Part shown: positions 33,088-39,955 of the stretch, piece after piece | Position numbering within the stretch: the stretch's first letter is position 1 | How the letters are laid out: each line of letters begins with the position of its first letter | NCBI GenBank assembly: GCA_020697375.1 | Contig: JAJFBJ010000048.1 | Location: 1-39,955, forward strand | DNA: 39,955 nt | Origin: Nitrospira sp. | GTDB lineage: Bacteria; Nitrospirota; Nitrospiria; Nitrospirales; Nitrospiraceae | Reading direction: 5' to 3' | The notes under the pieces: model-generated | What the model was told of the DNA's origin: nothing | Seen by the model: the letters and a program-made list of their open reading frames with translations, nothing else | Database searches by the model: none | Made by a program: the position numbers and the translations under genes

Positions 33088-34500
33088 ATGAAAAAACGGG
33101 TACTGCTTATCGATGATGAGCCGCGTGTCCGCGCATCGCTGAAGACGGTGTTGGAGTCGGAGTACGAGATTCTCGAAGCGGCTGATGCGGACGAGGGACT
33201 ACAGATTTTTAAGCGTGAATCCCCAGATCTGGTGCTCCTGGACGTGATTTTGCCGGGAACGGACGGTTTGACGACGCTTCAAACGATGGGCGTCGAAGAT
33301 CGTGCGGTGCCGATAATCATGTTGACCGGCACAAAATCGGTCAAGACAGCGGTGGACGCGATGAAATTGGGCGCTGCCGATTACCTCTCCAAGCCGTTTG
33401 ACGTGGAAGAGTTGCGGATCGTCATCGACCGGACGCTGAACAAGCAGCAATTGGAGCAGGAAGTCCGTCAATTGCGCGCGCAAGTGGTGCGGCGGTATGC
33501 CTTTCACAATCTGATCGGTAAAAGTCCGTCCATGCAGGAAATTTACGGCAAGATCGAACAGGTGGCTGACAGTCGGACCACCGTCCTGGTCACCGGAGAA
33601 AGTGGAACCGGAAAAGAACTCGTTGCGAAAGCCATCCACTATAACAGCACGCGGCGCGAGCGGCCCTTTATAGCCCTGAATTGTGCCGCGCTGCCGGAGA
33701 CCCTTATCGAAAGCGAACTGTTCGGACACGAAAAAGGCTCCTTCACCGATGCGACGGCGCGGCGTGTGGGGCAATTCGAATTGGCGCACACCGGCACCTT
33801 ATTCTTGGATGAAATCGGCGACCTCACTCCGGCGACCCAAGCCAAGCTGCTGCGCGTGTTACAAGAACGGGAGTTCACCAGAGTCGGAGGTGTGCAGTCC
33901 ATCAAAGTCGATGTAAGAATCGTTGCCGCCACCAACAAGAATCTTGACGAGCTGGTCCGGAAGGGTCTCTTTCGGGAGGATCTCTATTACCGCATCAATG
34001 TCATCGCCCTGTATCTGCCGCCGCTGCGAGAGCGCGGCGAGGATATTCCGCTCCTTGCGAAGCACTTTCTAGCCAAACGGATTGAAGAAGAAAAACGCCC
34101 GCCTCAGGAATTCACCAAAGAATCGCTGGAGTTGCTGTCCCGCTATCCTTGGCTCGGAAATGTGCGCGAAATGGAAAATATCATCGAACAAGCGTTCATC
34201 TGGTCGAAAGGCTCCAGCGTGATCACTCCCGAGCATTTGCCGAATATCCTACGTACCGATACGCGATCGAGCTCACTTCGTGACGACACGCTTGCGGGAC
34301 GCTTGTCCCTTGAAAAGGCCGTGATGGAATTCGAGCGAGAAATCATTCTGGATGCCCTTAAGCGAACAAACTACATACAAACACATGCAGCCACCATGCT
34401 CGGCATCAGCCGGCGGATGTTAAAATATCGCATGGATACATTGGGAATCAGTAGGCCGGATCACGGTGTGAATTCCGATCCTTCAGTGACTCAGGAATGA
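33088..34500 (+). CDS. NtrC-family (sigma-54-type AAA+) response regulator
   Basis: 470 residues from ATG 33088 (GGAG at 33080-33083). The receiver (1-120) has the phospho-Asp D52 in LLDVILPG. The AAA+ domain has Walker A GESGTGK (170-176) and Walker B LFLDEIGDL. The L1 loop reads GSFTDA (217-222) instead of the usual GAFTGA that contacts sigma-54; the Thr is retained. A Fis-type helix-turn-helix at about 420-465 (THAATMLGISRRMLKYRM) binds DNA. It is the cognate partner of the kinase immediately upstream. The L1 change leaves open whether it activates sigma-54 promoters normally. A hairpin follows the stop. Confidence 0.94.
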   Translation: MKKRVLLIDDEPRVRASLKTVLESEYEILEAADADEGLQIFKRESPDLVLLDVILPGTDGLTTLQTMGVEDRAVPIIMLTGTKSVKTAVDAMKLGAADYLSKPFDVEELRIVIDRTLNKQQLEQEVRQLRAQVVRRYAFHNLIGKSPSMQEIYGKIEQVADSRTTVLVTGESGTGKELVAKAIHYNSTRRERPFIALNCAALPETLIESELFGHEKGSFTDATARRVGQFELAHTGTLFLDEIGDLTPATQAKLLRVLQEREFTRVGGVQSIKVDVRIVAATNKNLDELVRKGLFREDLYYRINVIALYLPPLRERGEDIPLLAKHFLAKRIEEEKRPPQEFTKESLELLSRYPWLGNVREMENIIEQAFIWSKGSSVITPEHLPNILRTDTRSSSLRDDTLAGRLSLEKAVMEFEREIILDALKRTNYIQTHAATMLGISRRMLKYRMDTLGISRPDHGVNSDPSVTQE

Positions 34501-34511
34501 CACGGAATCGC

Positions 34512-34543
34512 TCAGAGGCTGTCTCACGTCACAGGTCCTCTGA
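34512..34543 (+). terminator. Hairpin after the NtrC-family gene, possible terminator
   Basis: TCAGAGG (34512-34518) pairs with CCTCTGA (34537-34543), and the inner CTGT (34519-34522) pairs with ACAG (34531-34534), giving 11 bp with a 2-nt bulge and an 8-nt loop. Only TTCTT follows rather than a full T-run, so termination may be weak. Confidence 0.45.
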
Positions 34544-34691
34544 TTCTTGGCCGGTTGTTTCTCCTTAACTCACATATCTACTGGCTTGAACAATTCAGAC
34601 CTGCTATATATTGGCCGGACGGATATAAAGATGATGGTATAGCGTTTGCGTCTCATCTCATGAATTGCAATGCACCGGAGGAGTGTTTTGA

Positions 34692-35831
34692 ATGGGGACT
34701 CATGCATCAGCTGATCACGCGGTCGATAAACCCGCGGTTCTTATCGTCGATGATGAAACAGGCCCGCGTGATGCTCTCAAGGTCATTCTTCGCCCGTTCT
34801 TTACGATCCATTCTGCGGACAACGCCAAATCCGCCCTGGATATTTTGAAGGACCGTCACATCGACCTCATTACGCTTGATCAGAAGTTGCCCGATCGCCA
34901 AGGTATCGACCTGCTCCAGGATATCAAACAGGATCATGCCGATATTGAGGTGATCATCATCACCGGCTATGGGAGTTTGAAGTCTGCCATGGAAGGAATC
35001 CGGCACGGCGCGGCCGGTTACTTGCTCAAGCCGTTCAACGTCACAGAGCTCATCACGCTTATCAATCAAACGCTGGAGAAAAAGCGACGACTCGACTATT
35101 TACGACTCTTCCTGAAGACATCGACGGCGCTGTGGGGCTCGGAACAGGACGCGGCTCAAGCGTGGAAAGATGTCCGATCGAATTACTTCGCCATTGGAAA
35201 ATCTTCTTCTGAGGCTGCCGCCGGCGATGTCACGGCATTGATTCCGCTGTTATCAGACCTGCTTGAAGCCAAAGACCGCCAGCTCTTGAACCACTGCAGC
35301 CGCGTCAGTTTTTACGCCTCGCTTCTGGCCAACCAATTGAATCTTCCGATCGCCGACCAAAAAGCGCTGGCGCTTGGAGCCTTTCTCCACGACATCGGAA
35401 AAATCAGCCTGTCCGATTACAAATACTCGGCGGACGACGACGATCGCACGAACAGCAACAGCCGCGTCAAAGCACATTCCGAGGCCGGCGCTCGCATGCT
35501 GTTACCATTGGGATTCCAGGCCGAGGTAGGGCAAATCGTCGCGTATCACCATGAACGATTCGACGGTGCAGGCAATCCTCACGGGCTGCAGGGTGAAGGC
35601 ATTCCCCTACTGGCGCGCATTGTCGCCATTGCGCAAGCGTTCGATAATCTCACAGTCGATATGTCAGAACATCGGCCGGTCTCCATCGATGACGCGATTC
35701 GCCGCATCACCCTGCAAGCGGATACGTACTTCGATCCGAAGTTGACGGAAGTGTTTGCTCGCGTGGTCCAGGAATGCAAGTCCTCACTGCCGGCCCTGGC
35801 GATCGCGACGACTCCGACCTCGAACTCCTAG
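34692..35831 (+). CDS. Receiver-HD-GYP protein (RpfG-like, putative c-di-GMP phosphodiesterase)
   Basis: 379 residues from ATG 34692 with GGAGGAG about nine bases upstream. The receiver (about 14-135) has D20-D21, phospho-Asp D63 (TLDQKLPD) and the YLLKPF lysine. A linker of about 60 residues leads to an HD-GYP domain (200-360): H233-D234 in HDIGK, HSEAGARML, then HHERFDGAGNP at 286-296. The eponymous GYP triplet is therefore GNP (N295). HD-GYP domains hydrolyse c-di-GMP using a metal centre; the metal-binding His/Asp residues are kept, so activity is plausible. The layout matches RpfG. Its position beside the PilZ-containing fusion suggests a shared c-di-GMP circuit. Its stop is 6 bp from the convergent recN stop. 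Confidence 0.92.
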   Translation: MGTHASADHAVDKPAVLIVDDETGPRDALKVILRPFFTIHSADNAKSALDILKDRHIDLITLDQKLPDRQGIDLLQDIKQDHADIEVIIITGYGSLKSAMEGIRHGAAGYLLKPFNVTELITLINQTLEKKRRLDYLRLFLKTSTALWGSEQDAAQAWKDVRSNYFAIGKSSSEAAAGDVTALIPLLSDLLEAKDRQLLNHCSRVSFYASLLANQLNLPIADQKALALGAFLHDIGKISLSDYKYSADDDDRTNSNSRVKAHSEAGARMLLPLGFQAEVGQIVAYHHERFDGAGNPHGLQGEGIPLLARIVAIAQAFDNLTVDMSEHRPVSIDDAIRRITLQADTYFDPKLTEVFARVVQECKSSLPALAIATTPTSNS

Positions 35832-35837
35832 CCTCCG

Positions 35838-37523
35838 CTACCGCTTGTCCTTTACAGACTCGATCATTTCCGCTGCAGCAGCGCGTGCGGTTTTCGTCAC
35901 CGTCACCCCCGCCAGCATCCGCGCGATTTCTTCATTCCGCTCGCTCGGAGTGAGGAGACGAATGCGCGTCACCGTGCGCTTCTGTAAAAGTTGTTTTTCC
36001 ACCACATAGTGCGCATCAGCCTGGGATGCGACCTGAGGCAGGTGCGTCACACACAAGACTTGATGATGCCGCCCCAGATCGCGTAGCCGCACTCCCATTA
36101 CTTCCGCCACCGCTCCGCCGACACCGGCATCCACTTCATCGAATATGAGCACGGGAACCCTGTCATTTTCAGCCAGGACGGTTTTCAATGCCAGCATGAT
36201 TCGGGACAGTTCGCCGCCGGATACGACTCGAGCGAGGGGCTTGAGCGGTTCGCCGGGATTAGCCGAAAAGACAAACTCCACGGCATCCCGCCCCATGGGA
36301 CCGCAGCCCTCCTCATCGGTGAGCGGCGACACTTCTGCCATGAACCGGGTGCGCTCCATCCGTAGCGCGCTTAATTCTTTGGTAACCTGTATCGTGAGTT
36401 TTTTGGCCGCCTCGATCCGTTTACGCGAAAGTCGCCCCGACAGCTCTTGCATTCGATTCGTCTCCCGCTCGACGGCTACAGTCAGTTCATGCAAATACGT
36501 CTCGGCCGTATCCAACTGAGCCAGCTGTGCGCGCAAGGATTCCCGGAGGGCTATCGTCGAATCTAACGTTCCGCCATACTTCTTGGCCAATCGGTGAAGA
36601 CGATCCAGTCGCTCTTCGATCTCCATCAATCGCGCAGGATTGGCCTCCACCTCATCACGATAATGACGAACCTGGTCGGCCAGATCCCGTAGCGGAACAA
36701 TTGCGTCATCCACGATCCCGGCCCAATCGGCGGTGGTTGCATCCACCGCTTCCATCTTCGACAGTACCTTCCGCACCGAAGCCAATTGGCTCAAGATTCC
36801 CTCATCACCGGCATAGAGCAACTCATGCAATCGATCGGATAGTTCCCCGAGTTGTTGACTGTGCATCAAGCGGGGGCGCTCTTGATCCAGGCACGCATCT
36901 TCGCCCATCTCCACTCCGGCATCGGAAATTTCCTGGAATTGAAAACGCAATAGATCTTCCCGTTCCCGTCGCCGGGCAATCTGCGAACGTTCGGTCTCTA
37001 GCTTGGCGGTCTGTTCCCGCCAGGCCTTGTAGGCGACGTGATAATCCTGACGAAGAGAATGGAGTTGGCCGAACGCGTCCACGGCTTCCAATTGCGCAAC
37101 GGAGGACAACAGCGACTGCTGGTCATGCTGCCCATGCACATCGACCAGCGCGCCGCCCATTTCTTCGAGCAGATGAACCGGGCAGAGATTGCCGTTGAGA
37201 TAGCTTCGGTTTCTTCCCGTACGAGAGATGACTCGTCTGATGAGGATGTCTGGCTCTCCAGGCCGCGCAAAGCCCTTCTCCTGGAGTATCTGGAGGATAG
37301 GATGCTCGGCCGACAGCACGAATACAGCTTCGAGATCGGCTTCATCGGCCTGCGCTCGAATATGGTCGGTAGAGGCGCGGCCCCCCACAAGCAGAGTCAC
37401 CGCGTCGATGAGCAGAGATTTTCCCGCTCCGGTTTCACCGGTAAACACGATGAAACCAGAGCCAAACCGTACGGTCAGCTGTTCAATGACGCCAAAGTTA
37501 GAAATGCGCAGCTCGGACAGCAT
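35838..37523 (-). CDS. recN: DNA repair protein RecN
   Basis: A 561-residue SMC-like ATPase acting in double-strand break repair. Walker A GETGAGKS lies at about residues 30-37, after the N-terminal 'ELRISNFGVIEQL'. A long coiled coil follows (about 150-400, e.g. LETERSQIARRREREDLLRFQ). The ABC signature VSGGELSRIMLALK and Walker B VLIFDEVDAGVGG are at about 425-465, and a D-loop/His switch (LCVTHLPQVASQADAHY) comes after. The length is normal for the family. It lies 18 bp after trxA and was probably transcribed with it. Confidence 0.96.
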   Translation of the reverse strand: MLSELRISNFGVIEQLTVRFGSGFIVFTGETGAGKSLLIDAVTLLVGGRASTDHIRAQADEADLEAVFVLSAEHPILQILQEKGFARPGEPDILIRRVISRTGRNRSYLNGNLCPVHLLEEMGGALVDVHGQHDQQSLLSSVAQLEAVDAFGQLHSLRQDYHVAYKAWREQTAKLETERSQIARRREREDLLRFQFQEISDAGVEMGEDACLDQERPRLMHSQQLGELSDRLHELLYAGDEGILSQLASVRKVLSKMEAVDATTADWAGIVDDAIVPLRDLADQVRHYRDEVEANPARLMEIEERLDRLHRLAKKYGGTLDSTIALRESLRAQLAQLDTAETYLHELTVAVERETNRMQELSGRLSRKRIEAAKKLTIQVTKELSALRMERTRFMAEVSPLTDEEGCGPMGRDAVEFVFSANPGEPLKPLARVVSGGELSRIMLALKTVLAENDRVPVLIFDEVDAGVGGAVAEVMGVRLRDLGRHHQVLCVTHLPQVASQADAHYVVEKQLLQKRTVTRIRLLTPSERNEEIARMLAGVTVTKTARAAAAEMIESVKDKR

Positions 37524-37541
37524 GCCGCTGAGCGTCAGGCG

Positions 37542-37889
37542 TTATGCGGCGCCGGAATGCTGGGCCAGGAGGGAATCGATGATTTCTTTGAACTGGCGCT
37601 TCGGCCGGGCACCCACCAATCGCTCGACTGCCTGTCCGTTCTTGAAGAACAGGATAGTCGGGATGCTCATCACCTGATAACGGCCTGCGATTTCAGGATT
37701 CTCATCTGTATTGAGCTTGCGAACCTTGATCTTATCCGCATATTCTTTGGCCAATTCATCGACGATCGGAGCCACCATCTGGCAAGGTCCGCACCAGACC
37801 GCCCAAAAATCCACCATGACTAATTCGGATGCCTTCATGACATCTTCATCCCACGTCGCATCGGTCGCTTTCAACGCATCGCCTGCCAC
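37542..37889 (-). CDS. trxA: Thioredoxin
   Basis: 115 residues. I chose GTG 37889 because AAGGAGGAG precedes it at a good distance; a start at 37934 would add 15 residues that do not fit the family. The active site is WCGPC (C33, C36), followed by the conserved cis-Pro segment 'VMSIPTILFF' and 'KNGQAVERLVGARPK'. It is cytoplasmic and reduces disulfides, possibly including the Bcp peroxiredoxin elsewhere in this window. A promoter and a short leader ORF lie directly upstream; recN follows by 18 bp. Confidence 0.96.
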   Translation of the reverse strand: MAGDALKATDATWDEDVMKASELVMVDFWAVWCGPCQMVAPIVDELAKEYADKIKVRKLNTDENPEIAGRYQVMSIPTILFFKNGQAVERLVGARPKRQFKEIIDSLLAQHSGAA

Positions 37890-37914
37890 AATACTCCTCC
37901 TTCGCGATTCCTGC

Positions 37915-37971
37915 TTACAACTCAATCTCACCATTGCTGACGATCAGTGCCTGAATTGCCTTCAGGTCCAT
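37915..37971 (-). CDS. Possible 18-residue leader ORF upstream of trxA
   Basis: ATG 37971 opens a frame for MDLKAIQALIVSNGEIEL that stops at 37915, 25 nt before the trxA start. It contains the inverted repeat CCTGAA-n5-TTCAGG. The ATG lies only about 6 nt after the predicted transcription start, so it would be nearly leaderless. The composition looks protein-like, but an ORF of this size can occur by chance. Confidence 0.3.
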   Translation of the reverse strand: MDLKAIQALIVSNGEIEL

Positions 37972-37983
37972 CTATTTAGTCAT

Positions 37984-38011
37984 CCTATAACAGGGTTTTG
38001 CGGAGAGTCAA
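37984..38011 (-). promoter_or_regulatory. Candidate sigma-70 promoter for trxA-recN
   Basis: On the minus strand TTGACT (38011-38006), a 16-bp spacer and TATAGG (37989-37984). The -35 box matches 5 of 6 and the -10 box 4 of 6 consensus positions. It begins 2 bp before the stop codon of the upstream gene ends, suggesting trxA-recN has its own promoter. Confidence 0.5.
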
Positions 38012-38012
38012 A

Positions 38013-38552
38013 TTACGATCCTTCCCATTGCCATTCGGGCGGAGCACCGGACCACCAATCGGCCGGCCTCGCCTGTCGCCAGGCCGTCTGCTCCTTCCAC
38101 AGCCGATTCACCAGCGTGTCATCCAAGCGCGCCGCCATGGCAGCCGTCACATCAGCCTGCCGTTGGACCGCCTGCTGAATGAGTTCCTTCGCGATGCGGG
38201 CCAGCACATCAGGCGGATCAACCAAATCCTCCGTCCGTCCCGTCGCCAGATTCACGTAGAGCTGTTCCACGCGTACCCATTGATCGGTGGACGCAAGGTG
38301 CTCAAGGTACCCGTCGAGGGCATGATACACATAGGTGAGGTAGACATAACTCCTGGCCGAGGGGGCGTCCTGCAGTTCCGCTTGGCAAGCCTCTACTGCA
38401 TGCCGGTAATCGCCTGCCTTCAGAAACACCTTGGCACGTTGCAGATGGGACGATCGCTCCGCTGCCTGCAGATGAGGCGGAGCCGCCGCCTGGAACGATA
38501 TTCCCAACAGCAGCCACGCAATCACGAAGACACTTCTCAAATCCTGCTTCAT
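38013..38552 (-). CDS. Exported helical (TPR-like) hypothetical protein
   Basis: 179 residues with a signal peptide (VFVIAWLLLGISFQAAAPPHLQAA, cut near residue 31). The first part of the mature protein looks like one or two TPR-like helix pairs (SSHLQRAKVFLKAGDYRHAVEACQAELQDAPSARSYVYLTYVYHAL). The rest is helical and charged up to a Trp-rich end (ADWWSGAPPEWQWEGS). It lies 79 bp after the LptD-type gene on the same strand, so a periplasmic role related to the outer membrane is possible but unproven. Confidence 0.75.
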   Translation of the reverse strand: MKQDLRSVFVIAWLLLGISFQAAAPPHLQAAERSSHLQRAKVFLKAGDYRHAVEACQAELQDAPSARSYVYLTYVYHALDGYLEHLASTDQWVRVEQLYVNLATGRTEDLVDPPDVLARIAKELIQQAVQRQADVTAAMAARLDDTLVNRLWKEQTAWRQARPADWWSGAPPEWQWEGS

Positions 38553-38631
38553 AGCTCTGGCCTCTCTTCAACCGGCATACAGAGATTACCTCCGATTTCC
38601 TCCTGGCAACCGACCTCCGTCACCCCCGGGC

Positions 38632-39955
38632 TTAATATCGACCGAAGGGCATCGACTGTACAGGCAGGGTTTCCTGCGACCGGCCATAGGGTCCGCCCGG
38701 CGCGGCCCACGGCAGTCCGCGATCCCCGACTAACAAAGGGCCCAGAATCGTCCGCGCCACAATCGTGCCGAAGTTCTCCGTCCATCCGATCCCAGTCATG
38801 CTGAACATGAAGGAATAACTCTGGCGATCCGGGAATTGCAGATAGTACAAGCCGAGCGACCAGCATTTGCAGGGATTTTGATAGAGCGCCACCACATCGA
38901 ATTCCGGACTGCGACCGCCTTTGACATCGTAATAGCCCTTGGCGCCGACCGTCCATCCCCAGGGGGTCCGGAATCCTCCACCGGCCGTGACGAATTGGAT
39001 TTCGTCGGTCGGAGCATAGACCTCATTGAAGGAGATCGGATTCCAAATGTCGCCGCGCCTCACCCGGTTGCCGTCCCGGCTGTACCGTTGTCCTATCTCA
39101 ACGTACCAATAGTTGGATTGCTGGACCCGGAGATCGGTATTCCACTGGCTGAAGGTCCCGCGATAGGGGTCCAAAAAGGCATCGACCCTCAGGTACGAAT
39201 TCGTCGGAGGCAAAATCTGCCCGCCGGTCACGTTCTGCCCGAGCGCTTCATTGATGGCGGGAGGCCGGAAAAATTCAGGAGCCGTATTGCCGATCACCGC
39301 CCGCATCCACAGGTCAGACATCTTCCTGCCCTGCACCTCTACCGTCGCAGGCTGTAAGGGCTGCGTCAGCGAACCCAGAAAAGGCAGCACGCCCGGCGTA
39401 AACTCCCTGGCACGCGTCTGAACCTCGCCCACATGGTAACTCTGTGCCAAGGTCAGGTCCAGCCAGTTGAAGGTCTGCCCGTTCAATTGTTGCTCAAGCA
39501 ACTTGGTCCGGAGCGAGTAAGTCAATAGGTTTTTCTTCGGGATGTCGTCTACCTGATCGATCTGGGCAATCTTCGATTGGTCGGTTCCCGGCACATATTC
39601 ATAAATCATGCTCGGCTCGATCGTATGCAGGAAAGTCCCGCCTTCGCTTCCCTTATACCGGCGGCTCAGTTTCGACGTCACGTCGACCGCGCCCCAAAAC
39701 GTTTCGCGATGCAGGGGACTCGCCTCTTCGACGCCCCGCGTGTAATAGACTTCCTTGAATTTGAAATGCGGGGTGATCCCGACCAAGTGCCCGACGTCGA
39801 TCACCTCGGTGGTAATCCCAGGCATCAAGTCCATGCGATTCACCGCAAATCCCTGTTCGCGATAAAAGTTCACGAAGTTGCTGTCGAGGTTGAGAAGAAA
39901 CGGCATCCCGAGCGGCGACGTATTCGGCAAGACATAGCCGACCTCCGGAAGCCGC
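38632..39955 (-). CDS. lptD: LPS-assembly outer-membrane protein LptD, C-terminal part (5' end outside window)
   Basis: The frame enters from the right edge and ends at 38632, giving about 441 visible residues; the N-terminal OstA-like domain and the start lie outside. The visible part is an outer-membrane barrel with alternating aromatic strands (HFKFKEVYYTRG, FLHTIEPSMIYEYVPGTDQ, KNLLTYSLRTKLL, NYWYVEIGQRY). The 'IEPSMIYEYVP', 'L.Y.L..KLL' and NPCKCWSLGLYY segments are typical of LptD; in LptD the paired cysteines near the C-terminus form disulfides with N-terminal cysteines. It delivers LPS to the outer leaflet together with LptE. It is followed by the TPR-like gene on the same strand. Confidence 0.88.
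   Translation of the reverse strand, partial: RLPEVGYVLPNTSPLGMPFLLNLDSNFVNFYREQGFAVNRMDLMPGITTEVIDVGHLVGITPHFKFKEVYYTRGVEEASPLHRETFWGAVDVTSKLSRRYKGSEGGTFLHTIEPSMIYEYVPGTDQSKIAQIDQVDDIPKKNLLTYSLRTKLLEQQLNGQTFNWLDLTLAQSYHVGEVQTRAREFTPGVLPFLGSLTQPLQPATVEVQGRKMSDLWMRAVIGNTAPEFFRPPAINEALGQNVTGGQILPPTNSYLRVDAFLDPYRGTFSQWNTDLRVQQSNYWYVEIGQRYSRDGNRVRRGDIWNPISFNEVYAPTDEIQFVTAGGGFRTPWGWTVGAKGYYDVKGGRSPEFDVVALYQNPCKCWSLGLYYLQFPDRQSYSFMFSMTGIGWTENFGTIVARTILGPLLVGDRGLPWAAPGGPYGRSQETLPVQSMPFGRY

Noticed and set aside
34586..34612. TTGAAC ... TATATT as a promoter for the HD-GYP gene
   Set aside because: The spacer is only 15 bp (13 for TATATA) and the -35 box matches 4 of 6 positions, too weak to list as a feature.
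36527..37198. Open frame on the + strand, 223 codons
   Set aside because: It is antisense to recN, with Pro/Arg/His-rich shadow composition and no ribosome binding site.

Overview
The window (about 58-60% GC by eye, Gram-negative envelope genes including an LptD-type protein, TolC, TatC and several lipoproteins, many two-component proteins) looks like a chromosomal segment of Nitrospira or a close relative in the Nitrospirota. That assignment rests on protein style and gene company, not on a marker gene, so it is an inference. No rRNA, tRNA, CRISPR, phage or intact insertion sequence is visible.

Layout. 1-2401 (+): the tail of an NHL/beta-propeller-like protein followed by a 655-residue pentapeptide-repeat protein. 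2858-9283 (+): a four-gene, tightly coupled operon of a CheY-like receiver, an RND efflux permease, a membrane-fusion adaptor and a TolC-family channel. Upstream of it lies a 14-bp direct repeat at 20-bp spacing. 9336-16655 (-): a long co-directional run of radA, a LolB-like lipoprotein, tsaB, rimI, a DUF465 protein, tatC, a BNR-repeat protein, a cyclophilin and a lipoprotein. A 168-bp element with imperfect terminal inverted repeats sits directly in front of tatC. 16716-17180 (+): a DUF2892-type membrane protein, then 624 bp without a convincing gene but with a possible gene remnant and a perfect palindrome. 17805-23342 (-): a YD-repeat protein overlapping fabI, a secreted protein with an apparently dead HAD domain, a small membrane protein, bcp, a TPR lipoprotein, two tandem DUF507 genes and a cyclophilin-like protein.

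23474-27083 (+): a YprB-type exonuclease, a PP2C phosphatase, a SnoaL-like secreted protein and a secreted histidine-rich protein. The last carries, in the right order and spacing, all six copper ligands of peptidylglycine monooxygenase-type (PHM) enzymes; it ends in a strong terminator. 27490-35831 (+): a signalling cluster. It has a 1402-residue fusion (receiver, PAS, degenerate histidine kinase, two PilZ domains, LuxD-like acyl hydrolase fold, SAM methyltransferase), a GAF histidine kinase, an NtrC-family regulator and a receiver-HD-GYP protein. 35838-39955 (-): recN, trxA with its own probable promoter and a short leader ORF, a TPR-like exported protein, and the C-terminal part of LptD running off the window.

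The most interesting material is the 26-36 kb region. The fusion protein combines c-di-GMP-binding PilZ domains with two domains resembling lipid or acyl-metabolism enzymes, beside an RpfG-like putative c-di-GMP phosphodiesterase and a complete kinase/regulator pair. Several canonical catalytic residues in the fusion are replaced (kinase His to Arg, LuxD Ser to Asp and His to Asn), while the methyltransferase and both PilZ motifs look intact. This suggests a c-di-GMP-gated methyltransferase or scaffold rather than a conventional kinase. All functional linkage is inferred from proximity and domain content.
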